This document shows, in pieces, positions 1 to 21,400 of a stretch of DNA of 64,000 nucleotides. The notes below the pieces were generated by a model, which saw only the letters and a program-made list of their open reading frames with translations, was not told where the DNA came from and searched no databases. The position numbers and the translations under genes were made by a program. The stretch's first letter is position 1. Each line of letters begins with the position of its first letter. Origin of the DNA: Calvatia gigantea (Eukaryota; Basidiomycota; Agaricomycetes; Agaricales; Lycoperdaceae); contig JACAAK010000007.1 of assembly GCA_025093985.1 (NCBI GenBank), positions 1,736,001 through 1,800,000 of the forward strand. The letters are read 5' to 3'.

Positions 1-481
1 GTTGGCGTACAATTTGTCGCCATCGTTCAATTGGGAGGCTGCTGGTCTCACTGAAAGGGACATGGAGGGGTTCGTCTGGGAGCTCGGTAAACTCGGCTTT
101 GTCTGGCAATTCATTACCGTAAGTCTTTTGTTGCATCGGTTTACGTAGCTGGATCACTTACACATATCGTCTAGCTCGGTGGTCTCCACTCCAACGCCTA
201 CATCTCCGACCTCTTTGCTAAGAACTACGCTAAGACTGGCATGAAGGCATACGTTGAGATTGTACAACGGCAAGAGCGCGAGATTGGCTGTGACGTCCTC
301 ACACACCAGAAGGTCCGTATCATTACCCATCCTTGTTCTGCAACTCGTTCTGAGATTCTTTTCATAGTGGTCCGGTGCTGATTACGCTGACAATTTGATC
401 AAAACCGTCACTGGTGGTGTCTCTTCGACTGCAGCCATGGGCGCTGGAGTCACCGAGGCCCAATTCACTTCCAAACTCTGA
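1..481 (+). CDS. Isocitrate lyase, 3' part (C-terminus only)
   Basis: Isocitrate lyase splits isocitrate into glyoxylate and succinate in the glyoxylate cycle, which lets fungi grow on fatty acids, acetate or ethanol. About 120 C-terminal residues are visible in three exons, 1-118, 175-312 and 368-481, separated by two short GT-AG introns. They include SPSFNWEA near the start and the family's conserved stretch ending in QRQERE. The protein ends in -TSKL, so the last three residues SKL match a type 1 peroxisomal targeting signal, which fits glyoxysomal or peroxisomal location. The 5' end and active-site loop lie outside the window. Identification rests on the family's strongly conserved C-terminus and is secure; peroxisomal import is inferred. 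Confidence 0.93.
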
Positions 482-709
482 ACGCTGAAAATATAGATTA
501 ACGATTCGGTGTAAAAGTGCCCTGTACCCATGATTTTAGCATTCACAGTTTTAAAGTACTTATCCATACCATGATTCTAATTGCGAGCGAGATTCGGAGA
601 GTGAAGCTTTTGAAGCTTGAAGCCGAAGCTTTAAAGACCGGCAGACGCCGAGGAAAGATAATGAAGTCACAAGTAGTTGGAACGCCCGTCGCCGTTCTTG
701 ATCAACCCA

Positions 710-1957
710 ATGGACACGTCAGAAAGAGTACAAGTAGCCTCCAATTTTCTTCTTCAATCTCCCCCCGGAGAGATCAACGATGTTTTGAACGGTTCGACGT
801 GTTCTGGATTTTCGACTCCTTTCGACTGTGCTGATGAACTGACCAACCAGATGTCCGCAACATTATCTCTGACGATGAAGCGCTGCAAATAGGGGTGAAA
901 CCCGCACTGCGGGAGTACAACCTGGAGCAGTTTACTACGGTGGAAACACCAGGAACAAGCCACCAGGTAAGATCTTGACTGGTTGGAGAACGAACGGGCG
1001 AACGGATGGACTATCAGTGTATCATCAGCGAAGCAGCGAGACTCCCTGGTGAAGACGAAGAGAGGTTTTTGGATCCCAGATCGAAGACAAGCTTCGTGTT
1101 TGATCATTTGAGTCTAGTGTGTTGTCCCTCCATTGTTAGATGTTAACGAGGTCGTGAATCGGTGGTTTAGGAAGCGTCGGAACCTCAGCCTTATGAACCT
1201 GATGTGGAGGCGGAACCGCTGCGGTGAGTGGCGTTCGGTTGGGTGCGTGCCCTCCAGGATTCTTATAGAAGTGTAGATCGGCGTTGGAGGCTGCAACGCA
1301 GACCTACCTCAAAGCGCATTTTTACGACGGTGTTGCATCTGTATTTTCAGGAGGAAACGGTGCACATGAGTATACGATACAGATCGTCGCGAACAAATAC
1401 AACCCCTCCAATTATTGGTGTGTGTCATGGAATCGCACAAGTGGCCGAATGCTCTGATAGCTCGATTTAATAGGTCTGGTCGATGGCGTTCGGCATATAC
1501 AGTTGACTTTGTGGACGCCAAAGTGGCAGGCAAAATTCTGGTACATGTGCATTATTACGAGCAAGGCAACGTGAGTTCTTACATATAGTCCGTCATCAGA
1601 GAAGGCTGGTTTTGATAATACGCCAGGTACAACTAACAACAACGCATGATATTCAATTCAACCTACCTCCTGGGATTTCTTCTGCGGATAGTTCAGCAGC
1701 TTCGAAGATTCTTGCTCTCATCGAGGACGAGGAAGGTAAATACCAAATATCGCTAAACGTGTCGTATCAAGAGATGTCGGATAAGACGTTCAAGAGTTTG
1801 CGAAGAGCGTTGCCGATGACACGTTCTAAGTTAGATTGGGACAAGGTTCGTGACCATAAGTGGTGATGGTTTTTAAAATCTAAAATCTTCCAAGATATTG
1901 GGATACAAGCTTGGTGCTGAGTTATCGGGGAGTAAGGAGGGTTATGCCGCATCATGA
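710..1957 (+). CDS. F-actin-capping protein subunit alpha
   Basis: This is the alpha subunit of the heterodimeric CapZ-type protein that caps actin filament barbed ends; the beta partner is not in the window. Eight exons can be spliced into one frame: 710-791, 851-966, 1018-1116, 1171-1223, 1277-1417, 1474-1570, 1627-1845 and 1895-1957. The N-terminus begins MDTSERVQVAS, followed by SPPGEINDV, then FLDPRSKTSFVFDH, a NYWSGRWRS core and the signature-like VHYYEQGNVQL. The C-terminal part has YQEMSDKTFKSLRRALPMTR and the actin-binding tail starting ILGYKLG. Length is about 288 residues, near the usual size for the family. The start was chosen because the codons from 710 align with the family N-terminus. 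The gene is in the same orientation as Prp8, which starts about 260 bp downstream. Confidence 0.93.
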
Positions 1958-2213
1958 AGAGTTCATCTAAAATGCGACATTATGATGTTGGTGTATAGTA
2001 CCAAACTGCATTTGAAGTTGGGCACATGGGGAAGATGGCAGCCTGTTGCATCTACCGAGTCTAATTAATGACTAGTGACTGAATCTGCGGGCTGCAAGGT
2101 TGACCTGGCTGTGGCGGTGTGCGGAGTCAAGGGTCCGTGCATCAAAGAGGCCGAAATTTTGCTTACATCAGCCACCATCTCTTTCCTCAACTCTTCCAGT
2201 CGCGGCGACAAGG

Positions 2214-10550
<8,337 letters not shown>

Positions 10551-10720
10551 TGGTAGATTTGGGACTCGTGCTGTGTTTTCGTATAACCAACATTTTCTGT
10601 ATTATCTCGGATGCTTTTCTCATTTCAATTCGAACTGCTCTTGAATTCAAAGTAACAATCATTAAATTCCAAATTTTACAAACAATACACACACATGGCA
10701 AATCATCACAGTTGGACAGA

Positions 10721-13700
10721 TCACAGGCCCATACCAAGAGAAATAATGGAAGCAGGAGGTGAAGGTGTTGTTCTGTGTGTCTCATCGCTAGGACTATCTA
10801 ACGGAGTGGCAGACCTTTCTTCTGATGTTGGCTGTGACAACGGTGAAGGGGGCAATGACAAAAGTGGTGGTAATTGTCCAGGTAGACTCAAAGGTGTAGG
10901 TGAAACTGATGAACCAAAAGCGTCGATGGGAACAATGGGCTGGCGCGGTGATTCGGTTTTGGGTTCGAGCTTTGATTCGGTAGGCTTATCGTCAAAAATG
11001 GAAGGAGTCGAAGGAGTCCGGGATGGAGAAGGAGGACGTTCAAAGTTAAGTTGTTTTGAATTCCTGCGCGGCGGCGGTGAGAGCGATGTTATTTCGGTCG
11101 TAACAGCGACAGGCACGGTGGGTAACGGTCGTAAATGCGTGGGCATGTTCATCGACGTTGGCATAGAAGTATGTGGTGACGAAGACGGGAGCGGGTCTGA
11201 AGGTGAAATCGGAGTAAAGTTTAAGAAACTCGATTCAGTTTCGAATGACATGATTTTCTCGCCTATGGGCGTTGCGGGTTGTGAGTGTGTATTTGTCATG
11301 TTCAGATATGAGGGCGTTGAGGCGAGTGGCGGAGGGATGGATTTTCGGTTATTTTGTTGCTTATTAGTATTACTAGTGAGTGATAAGAATGAGACACCAG
11401 CAGCTGAAGAGTTTCCATTACTGCTGCTTGTGGATGGTGTCCTTCCATGATGGAATCCTGAGCCTGAGAATCGGGATGTGAACGGGGGATTGGGGCGAGT
11501 ATTGGCATGGGTATGCATGTTTGTCGTGTCATCCGGATCTATGTCAATATTCGTATTTGAGGGTGCAGAAGTGGGTGCGTGATCGACACCAGCGCTGGTG
11601 GCGCCACCCGTGATAGAAGGTGGGGAGGATGGTGCACTAAGAATGCGCAACCGCTCCCTCAGCGATGTATGTCTCGAAACGCCAGTCGATTGTCGATTGT
11701 TATTATTCGCGGCACCCTCTGCGGCCGCGGGTGTGGGTGGAAGGGGTCCACGAGGGGGCGGAAAAGGAGCAACACTTGGGTCAGGTGAAGCAGGTATAGG
11801 ATCGAGACTGGACAACCGCGAACCGGATGTCCGCTTGTATTCCACCTCGTCAGGCCGAGGCGGCAGGTTGTTTGAGGGGGGCGGCTTACTGGGCGCGATC
11901 ATAGACAGCTTGAAACCTCTCCCTGGCATCGATGCACGTTTTGTTTTTGGACTGGTCCGTGCTGTTGGTAATGAATCAACCGACAGTGCGCGATCGCGGT
12001 CACCAGGTGCAGGTGGTAAAGCAGACGTAGGTGCAGGCCGTGGAGGTGGAGGCATGGATGACCTATGGGAGCCAATGCCAGGCCTCCCAATCGCCTGGCC
12101 AGTTGTCGAATGAGAATTGCTGCTGGACGTACCAACACTCGAAACGGATGCACGTTTGGAAAATGAAGGAAGACTCGATATGATACTTTGCTGGCTGTGT
12201 GCGGAAACGGCAGACGACGGCCTGCTACGGGATCTGCTGCTGCTAGCATCTCCAGGGAACTGCGGATGTGAGCCAGAACCAGGAACGCTTGGTGGTGGTC
12301 CAGTTGGGGGTGAAGTTCTAGGAGGTAGAGAAACTCGTTTCGACCAACGCTTCGCGCTCGAACTGGTACGCTTCGTGCTCGTCGTACTTGACCTGTCCAC
12401 GCTCAAAGAATTCTCGTTCGAGGCATATGTTGAGACGGACTGCATCGAAGATGGACGACGGTGATTGTCCGATGTACCAGTCATCGAAGTCGCTGTATGT
12501 GATGGACTTGCAGGCTCCTGATGGTCCTTATAGTACGTTAAGGCGCCCAGACTGCCGGTCGTGCCATTATACTGAGCATTCTGATACACCTCTGGAGCTG
12601 GTCGAATGCTGGTAAGAGTGGCCGTGGGTGTCACAAGAGAGGGAACACCGCGCTTGCGTGGGGGCGGCTGGAGAGACATCGAACCAAGCGAAACAGCTTT
12701 AGTTCCTCTACTCGCTGTTGAGGTGGTGGGGAGATCATTCGTGACAAATTGCAACGGATGTCGGTCAGGGACGATCCTGCGATCAATGCCGATTTCAGGA
12801 GTGGCAGATGGCAGAAACGGGGAGTTGGCGCGAACGATAGTAGCACCACTCGACTGCGATTGGACGTCGGGTGTAGTTACTCGCAACATGCTCATCAGAT
12901 TATTACCCATGCCGCCGAAGTTATCTTCGTTGGGATCGTGTTGTAATGGTTTGGTCGTATCAGTGGATGCAGCTCGAGAAGTGGAGCGAGGGCGTGATCC
13001 TGTGAATAGACTCTTGAGGGTAGAGACAGTGGTAGAAGCCTTGGGAGTTGAAGCATGTGATTGAATTGAGTGTTCAGAAATAGACGAAGCGTAGTTTTTT
13101 TCGGCCTGAGCAACGGTTGATGGCGGTGTGCTAAAATGTTGGCGACCAGGAGGGGGGGAAGAGGTAAAGAATCCCTGAGCGCGCATGGAAAGCATCACGT
13201 CAATATCTCCACGCGGCTCATTGACGCCGAAACTCGTAACCGCAGCAGGTAACAATCCAGCCCGAATGGCACTAAACGCAATGTTGGTAATGTTCATAAG
13301 AAAGCCATGACGAACTAACCGTTGGTTAAGGATGCTATTCTTGATAGCAGAAATCCACTGTTGTGATTCTGCCGGGTCTTCCATCTGCAAGAACCACAGA
13401 GTCCTCCCAGATTCTTGGTAATTTAGCTCCTTTTTGAAGGCACCAACTTCGATTCCACCAACTTTAACGACACGTCGCCGACCGCCCACTTCATCGTCGG
13501 AAACAAAAACAACGCTATCCTCGTTTATCTCCAATCTCTCTAACTCCTTCTCGTCTGGCCCTGGACCCTTGAACAAATGGAGGTAAGAGACTGCGGGTGC
13601 CATGGTTCTAGAAATTATTGCCGTGGGAGATGTGAGCATGATGTACCGTGTCTTCCAGTTCTTTGAGCTAGAAAGCGCAAACATCCGTAGTGAAGACGAC

Positions 13701-14902
13701 TGATAATATTTGGGTAGCGTGCCAGAATACTGCTGCCATTGAGTCAAAGAAGAAACGGTGGAAGGATAAGGGGGTACTGGGGTCAAGTTGGCCGAGTTGG
13801 TGCGACTGTGACCCATCAGTGAACCTGAGCGATATCTTCCAATTGTCATGTGGAGTGGTGGAGTGGTACTGGGGACAGAGGTAGTCGACCCCTGCACCTG
13901 TGCAGATGTATGCGGTAGATAGGTTGAGTTATTGCGCATATTATCACCATGGTGCTGCGAGCTCGTGAGGTCGTGGACATTACTCGATTCATTCTGCCCC
14001 TGCCCATCTTCATCCTCATCCTCGTCTGTGGTATTGTGACGAGATTGGGTTTCGGGGTTGACAAGATTCGGATCCAAACCGATAGCCTGCGCAGCCTCTG
14101 CCCGCAGGCGACAACGTTCCTCTTCTTCTTCGTCCCGTTTACGCGCAGTAATTTCTATGACGTCTGGAAAGACGACAGGTGCAGTGGCTTGGCGTACGGG
14201 TGGTCTTCGCCGACCAAACTTGAAGCCGAGTGCATCAGATGCGGCCATGAATATGCTTCCGCGCACCCCCTTCTTCGAAATAACCGGTGAGCCGGGTGCT
14301 GTTGAAGGACGAGAAGAAGTTCTATAAGAGGAGGCGCCCGTACTTGGAGAAGCCAAAGAATCCCGATCCACTAATCCTGCAGAAATAGATATATTGGAGA
14401 CCTAGTCAATTTAACGAGAATATACAATCACGACATGCTCACCAGAGCCCGTCTGCATTGGGCGTGCATGATCTTCGCGCTCCCTGACACTGGCACGCTC
14501 CTTTCCCTTGTCCGTAAGTGTGGATTGTACGGACGCCCTTCTCGTTTTTGTGGCGCCTAACTCTGTTGACCAGCGAGACGTCCGTGCGTCGTTGCGGGAG
14601 CCAAAACGGAGGGAAAGGATGGTTGGGGACATGGGACGTGAGTTGTGGGCGTTAAGGTGAGAGTCATGAGGGAGGGGCTGAGAGTTTGGAGATGGGATCA
14701 AAGTGAGCTTGCTAAGTATAGGATCGACTGGTGGATGACCTCGACGGCGTGATCTGTCTTCGGCCTCCTCGCTGTCTCCGACACGCTCTGGGAGCACTGG
14801 GCTCGACATCAGGGGATGGTCGTGGTCGCAGTCGTGGGTATGAGTCTTGGCTGTTCGGAGAAAGGGAAGCGTCCCTGCATGGGGATAGTGAGAAGGAAAC
14901 AA
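10721..14902 (-). CDS. Large serine/proline-rich protein with one PH domain
   Basis: The main exon (14376-10721) encodes about 1,216 residues and joins an upstream exon through a 66-nt intron at 14377-14442 (donor GTGAGC, acceptor CTGCAG), giving about 1,370 residues. A PH domain lies roughly at residues 200-350 of the main exon, with SGTLPKYY, WKTRYIML and the closing helix containing PAESQQWISAIKNS. Nearly everything else is low-complexity Ser, Pro and Thr with basic patches, polyproline stretches and RSS/SRS motifs, so it is probably a disordered, phosphorylated adaptor at membranes. The start may be at 14902 (MFPSHYPH) or 14809 (MSSPVLPE); the latter follows a His-rich stretch. I do not recognise a named orthologue; yeast Caf120/Skg3-type PH proteins are one possibility but I cannot support it. 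It converges with Prp8. Confidence 0.8.
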
Positions 14903-15005
14903 AGTAAAGTGAAGTTAATACTGTAAGTAATGGTGTATTCTATAATCTGTCTAATTGAAATTGGGATATCCGGATCACATGTTGATATGTGTTGAATATT
15001 TGACT

Positions 15006-16094
15006 TCATGAATCCTGTCCAACCGCTGCCGTCTTCGAAGGCCCACGCCCATACGGCACATACTTGCCATCTCGCGTCAAATTCAGCGTGGGTCTGTAAT
15101 CACCCTGCAGCCGACTTTCAGGCATTCTGCTCGGCAGCAATCCCAACATTTGCTTCAACTGCTCGTTTTCAGCCTGTAGCCGCGCTAGTTCCACCTCCCG
15201 TTCCAGCGAGTGCTCAGCAGCAAGACTCGCATTCCATGGTTCTTGCTCCTCCTCCTCTTCCGTCCGTGTCTCAGGAGGTTCCTCGTCATCCTCCCCGGAC
15301 TCTGCCCGAAGTAATCTCCGTAATACATGCGAAAGCAGCGCGAGCGACGCGGAAATTGCTGTACTCGACATCAAGTCGTGCGCGGCGTTTTCCTCTTCCC
15401 GTGATAACAACTTTGTTTCGTACTCCCGTACAAGCGAAAGTTCCCGTTCTTGCACGTCTCGCTGAAGTATAAATGAATGTTGGTTGACGTATTGTAACAC
15501 AAAAGGCACATACTGCCCGAGTGCGGAACGCAGCTATATCAATTATCCAATTATCGGTAGTCAATAAACGGCTCAAAAGCAGGGCATTTTATATAATAAA
15601 CGCACTCATCACCGTCTCCAACGTCTGCTCATATTCCTTGATGAGCGAACTCAGTTGCTTGTTGTCGTGCTGCAGTCCCTGGTTCTCAGTAGCAACCGCA
15701 GCATTCATCCGTTCCAATTCAGTGTCATATTCCTCTAAGCGCAATTGTTAACAGGAAAGCCCATCCCAAACTAACGAACGGAACCCAGCACCTTGGATCT
15801 TGTCCAGGTTGAACCTTAAAAAGTTCCCGACCCTCAGCACAATTTATAGGGCGTGACATCTCATGCAATCACTCACCTCCGAAGTACAAAACCTGACTGC
15901 GAGTGAATAGCCTGCGCCTACCAAATATATGAGCAACCAATAAGTCATACTCTTGTCAATCTACACACCCTGACATCATTAGCCTGCGCATACAACGACA
16001 CCGACAAACTCCTATTCTCGTTCAACGACTCCCCAAGTTCTGCAATCAATGCAAACAGTTTCGAGAGGTCGTATTCGCCGGAGTCTAGAATCAT
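15006..16094 (-). CDS. Coiled-coil protein of the SIKE/FGFR1OP2 family (probable STRIPAK subunit)
   Basis: The spliced product is a coiled-coil protein whose central segment, EYDTELERMNAAV followed by KEYEQTLETV, matches the pattern of the SIKE/FGFR1OP2 family. In fungi the related Sordaria SCI1 is a subunit of the STRIPAK phosphatase-kinase complex that controls cell fusion and fruiting. Exons: start exon ending near 15970 (MILDSGEYDLSKLF...), a very small exon near 15890 (VLYFGE), a third near 15600-15740, and a last exon 15535-15006. The last exon has a Glu-rich stretch, then heptad-like leucines and a basic C-terminus. The start at 16094 is the first in-frame ATG giving the family-like N-terminus, but an upstream exon cannot be excluded. 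The donor of the third intron is uncertain. Family assignment is by pattern and moderately sure; the STRIPAK role is inferred. Confidence 0.62.
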
Positions 16095-16530
16095 ATCTCG
16101 TATAAGGATGTCAAGAACGTGTGTGGAACCCAGAAACGCGGAGAGCAGAGACCCAGAAATGATGGAAGCAAAGGTAGAAAAGATAAAGTATGTAAGTGTC
16201 CTCAAGTAAATCAGGGTCACACCGATCAGCTGAGTTACACTTCTACACGCTCCCCCGGCAATCCCTCCCACTCACGTCCCAAGACGTACCGATGTCACCG
16301 GATCACCTCAATCAATCATACTTAGGATGGGTGCGCATCTCTCAGGAATGACCTGGCGAAAAACTGACTTTCTCAGCCGGGGCGTTTTCTTGGACGTGTT
16401 GGTGTAACAGGAGCCTGCGTGACTTCTCCTTTGTGTTCGCGTTCACGTTTGCTGTTCCAGTTCCGTGTGGAGGACACTCGAGCTAGTCTCTAAAGGACAT
16501 ATGTATGGACCTCGAAAAGTGCGTAGTGCA
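16095..16530. other. Region between the SIKE-like and METTL25-like genes
   Basis: Both flanking genes are on the minus strand. This should hold the promoter of the SIKE-like gene and the METTL25-like 3' end. It could also hide a non-coding or coding first exon of the SIKE-like gene; an open minus-strand frame does extend from 16094 to 16271. Confidence 0.45.
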
Positions 16531-18262
16531 TCATGTTATTGGGGGTATCAACGGTGCTATTACAATTGCGATATTCCTCCCACTTCCAGTCGCCTGGTCA
16601 AACAAGTTAACAAGTGAGGCCTGCATATCGGTGGATCCTTCTTTCTTGAGATTCTCATCAATCCAAGCCATCCGATCCAGCACAAAAGCGGTCTCAACCA
16701 CCGGACCCAGCACGCATCGTAGGGTATGAATGACCTCCAGAAACCTCTCCAATCCAATGTTTTGTCCAGCGTCGGCGTTTCCAACAACAGCACCAAAATC
16801 CATCCCCATCTTCTTTCCAGCAACGTCCAGGAATGTCATCCAATCCCTATATGCACCGTCCTTCAACCGTCCAAGCCTGCGTAACCCGGGGGTTGCACCA
16901 GTTCCGATTTCGTTCATGTCCAAGTTCTGTGATTTAGCAGGTGGAAGGCGTGACCAAGGAAGCTGTCGTCCCGGTGCAAGATTGATATTTGGTTGAGTCT
17001 CCAACGACGAGCTAAGCTTGTCTTGCACTTGTCGAAGTGTTTTTCCGAGTAGGGCGCGCCAAGTCACTTTGCGAAGTGCCAGCTCAACAGAGGGTGTAGG
17101 CGTAGGAGGGGAAAGCTTTGAGAGCCATTGATTTGGTATCTGGGCAGCGAGATGATATGCCGATGTCGGAAGATCCAGTGCCGGGGCAAAGCTCTTCATG
17201 CATTGGGATAAAGGAAAATCTATACCAACAGTTTTTTTCACTTGAGCAGACCAATACCATCGTAGAACGAAGCTCACCACCGGGATTCATCAAGTTGTAG
17301 CAACACCCAACGACGACTACTCCTGCAAACGCCCAATTACTCTGTTCTTTACTCGATTGGTGAAACGTCCGTATAATGTCGGGAGTAAGGGAGCCACAGG
17401 CATGTAAACCAATGAGTAGGACTGGAGTACCGTCGTTCTCTTGCGTCGATGGGGATTTTGGCACGCCTGTCTGTAAGATCCATCCATCAATAGTAGAGCA
17501 CAAGGCCTCTGGAGTGACGTGTATCGTTTTGTGTGTGATCGGAGGGTTCTCAGCGGAAGCTGGAGGCAACAGCCTTTTTTCCCAACACTGCGCTCTGATC
17601 GTCTGCTCCATATCAGCATCCAACGCCAGTATATGAGTGTGCGGCAAATGCGCTTTCAGTGCTCGCATGAGGTAGCCCTAAGCAAGGAGTTAGGTCATCA
17701 TTCCTGCTTGTAGACACAGGTGTGGACAACGTTACCGACTTGGCCAGCTCCAATATCTACTATCCTGAGAGTGGAAGGATTCCAGCCGTTGGTTCGGACG
17801 ATTTCGAGCACGTATGTGGCCATACGAGAGACTTCATGCGCTTTTTTAGGAGACATTCCTGTCTCTTTGATTGGTGGGGGAGCCTCTTTGAGGGCAATGG
17901 GATAGCGGGGCAGTTGTAGGCCTTTGATTTCATCGATCAGACCTCGCAGGGCACCTGGGATCGACAAGGATTCTCTACCCTTTGTTGAGTTATCAATTGG
18001 GACTTGCTAAATAGAAGGAATTGGCGCACTCTCGACGGCCGGTCGTATAATAGTAAATTAATTCAAGCCATCCTTGTGGGGCTTTGCTGCTCCAATCCAG
18101 CCACTTATGCCATTCCTGGGGGACATTGAGCTCCTCGGTAGCAAGTTCGTTAGGATGCAAACATAACAACGATTGGACCAGTGGTGAGGATAAAAAAGCA
18201 TGAAGGCACTTCAATTTCGGATCAATCCCTCGACCATTTAACGAGGCAGCGTAGTTCGACAT
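16531..18262 (-). CDS. METTL25/RRNAD1-like methyltransferase domain protein
   Basis: Four exons, 18262-18030, 17974-17740, 17677-17278 and 17219-16531, splice into one frame of about 518 residues. The second and third exons make an S-adenosylmethionine-binding fold: IVDIGAGQGYL is motif I (the intron falls inside it, after AGQ), LALDAD is the acidic motif II loop, and GLHACGSLTPDI followed by VVVVGCCYNLM is the diagnostic METTL25/RRNAD1 pattern. MSPKKAHEV upstream of motif I is also typical of that family. The C-terminal exon forms the alpha-helical tail seen in the family, ending VIAPLIPPIT. The substrate is not settled from sequence. The gene lies between the SIKE-like gene and phospholipase D, all on the minus strand. 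Confidence 0.82.
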
Positions 18263-18481
18263 GAGTGCTCACGGGGTATTAAACGAGAGGAATGAAAAAG
18301 CGTGATCATGACCCATCAAGGGACAAAACATGCTGGAATATCTCAAAGTTGTGTCAAAGTCCACGAATCCAATATAAAAAATTGGTAGCATAATTAGTGG
18401 AGGGGTATCAGATAAGATAGGTAATAAATCAGAATGGTTTCCGGAAACAAAACGAGAGTCCGTGGATCAGTACATCAGTAC

Positions 18482-21400
18482 TCAGTCGTAAATGGGAAGA
18501 GGCAAAAGTCTAGTGATAAGATATCAGCTTATATACCAAGTTAGAGAATCGGAGACTCACCTGTCCGCATTGAACAAGAAATTATTTGCAATGTCCTCGC
18601 CTTCCAGGAATCGAGTAGGGTAGATGACTGTACCACCAAAAGTGAGCAGATGATAAACTAGAAAATTTCTTCGGACTACCTAGGTGCCCGTTGAGCTCTT
18701 TCAACAACGATTCCATTTCTGCACGTTCCTGTTTTTCCAAAGACTCACTACCTTTGGGAAGTTTACGAGCGCGTTCACTGGTACCATTGGGTGTATGTGA
18801 GTGGGGGGAGTGTTGGTGTTCGCTGCCATTCTCTTTGCTGCCCTCGGTGGAACCCTCGTGGAGATCCGGTGGCGGTGACACGGCATTTTCAGCGCCTTGT
18901 GGTACATCCCATGTTTCTGAAGGAATTCGAGCGATCGATTCACTTGGCTCAGCGCTCTAAAGCCATTCCGATCAATTGCTGGAGAAATCAACAATAACGA
19001 TGACCGACCGGTTTCATTAGTCGATCATGATGGGCCACAAACTCCTTGTACTGCTTCCAAGTGGTCACGGTGTCGTCAGGAATAGCATGGAAAACCTTGC
19101 GGTATACCTCCGTCTTAAGGGCGGGATATCAGCAAGGCGATCACGGGCGGAAACAAAGGAGATCACAAACATTGTACACGGCACTGGCGGTCCAAACTTC
19201 CTTCCAGAAAGCATCTGAGATGGGGTCTTCAAACCCATCGGAATCAACCCGTGGCCTTGGTATCAATACAGTCCATTTGTTCCTAAGCTTGGTCGTCCGT
19301 TGCCTTCGGATTGGCTCTTGTGTCGAGGATCCTTCATGTTCTTCCTTGTCTTGTTTCGAATCGAAAAGTGATGCATGCTCGTTGTTTGGGCTATTCGTGG
19401 GCGGCGCTGGCCCCCCAGCCTTGTGGGCCTCTAGTGCGTCAGCGGAGGTTACTCCATTTGTGGTCTTGTCAGGGAGCTCCGGATCTTCGGGCTTCGGGTC
19501 AGGTTGGTGGGTATTGGGGCCAGGCTGAGATATCTGGGGTCGTTTTTCTGCAACTGTTTTTTCTTCAACGGTTGGCACTTCTGAACTCGCAAAACCAGTC
19601 TTCTCTTTCCCTTCTGGGGTAAAATCTTTGCGCTCCGCTTCAAGTGTAGCATCTCCCACATTTTGATCAGGACCACGGGGTATTAAGCCGACCTTGTGGA
19701 GTTCCTTCGCTGCTACCCTCGAAGCATCCTCTCCTGCACCGAGGCCGGCTGGTAGAAAAGCGGCATGCTCAGTTTGAAACCAAACGGTGATAGAAGTGCC
19801 AAGAACCTTGTTTGATGTTGCTCAGGCCGGCTTCCGCAAGAACACCGACTGCCGTATGCTGATCGTGTTTTTTGATTTGGGTTACACCTTCATCTTGGCC
19901 GTACTGTTGTTCCTTTTCTGGATCCCATGGTTGCTGTTCATGCTCCGGCTGAATAGGATCGTTGGCCATGAGGTCCTCTTCGTCGAGTGCATCGACGTCA
20001 ATGCCGAGGTGTTCCCTCATTAGTCGAACCCGCAAGGTATGTGCGAACCGACCGACTTTGAACGGCTGACCTGCCATCGTCCTAGTAACGATCGGCGATG
20101 AATAATCAGTACACCTTTGAGACAAGACAAGGCAACATGTGCGTACCCATCAATCATGTCGGTGTCTCTGATCACGGCAGCTATCTCTGAATCCCTATCA
20201 CCTCGTTGAGACCGTTCATTGATGTTCGCGCTGCCTATGATCGCCAAGCGATCGTCGACAATGCAGACTTTGCCGTGAATGTACACCTATTGCTTTTAGC
20301 AACTCCGTGCGGGGTTCGATATCTGGAGGATCCGAACCTGTTCAGTTGTTAACACATCCCCACGCAATTTTGCCCAGTTCCGTAGTGAGAACACAGTAAT
20401 GTATTCATCAGGCTGAAAATTCTTATCAGAATGATATGTACCAATCGCGAATGACTTAACATACATCAATGGCCTCCTTTCTTAACCGGGAAAAAATGGA
20501 ATTCGGTCCGCGGGAAATAGTACGGTTTTGACATTCTAGGATGATGCGTATCTGGTAAAAGCTTGGACTTCAGAAATTAATGGATAATGAAAAAAGGGAG
20601 GGAACCCACTGCACTAGCATCACTATGATCGACTGGGAAGGTGAACCCAGGTAACAAAGGTATTACAATACAACATTTCCATGGCGTGCCGTCTCTATGC
20701 GCCTTGATAATACGGTGAACGATTGCATCTCCAATTTTATTTTCGATCTTGACGTCATTCACCACGGTCCTAGTACGCAGGATTTAGTGTAGGGCCGCAC
20801 CATGAGTTGAATGGGACAAACGAAGTGATGAAAAATTGATTCTCGATGTAAACAAAATGTTCCGACATTTGGATTGCTGTTCAGGCCTCAGCTTAGGTCG
20901 GGATGCAGTTGAGTTAGTAATGGCAAACGAACCTTTTAGGTATGCGTTCTGAATCGAATGTTCAATTTTTGCCGGTGTGCCCATAGACCAAGGCCCTGCG
21001 GACCGACATATCTGCATCTCACATGTTCCCGTGAGCCCCATCTGAGTCAGTTCTCCGGGTTTGAACTCGGGCGGTGGTAATAAGAAAGGCATCACCCGCG
21101 TGTGGTTCTAAAATAGGGATACAGTATGTCAAAATCGAAGCAGTCGACACCAAGCTGCACATATACAGACCTTTATTCTCAGCAGATAGTTCCATCTACG
21201 GGTGTATTAATGAACGAGGGTACGCAAGAGATAAAGCACTATAAATACCTCTGAACGAAATGACGTGCCAAATCTCGTGCCGGCTGACCGACCACCTGCA
21301 TCGCGACGTCGTGCCTGTGTCTAGGTTAGCTCAGCATAAACAGAGAGGTATTATTTACGGACCAAGGCATTCTGGGCGTCTTGGTCCGGTCGTACATGTC

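Noticed and set aside
10695..12464. Long plus-strand open frames of 100-250 residues
   Set aside because: They lie antisense to the Ser/Pro-rich PH-domain gene and show only the complement of its codon bias, with no family pattern.
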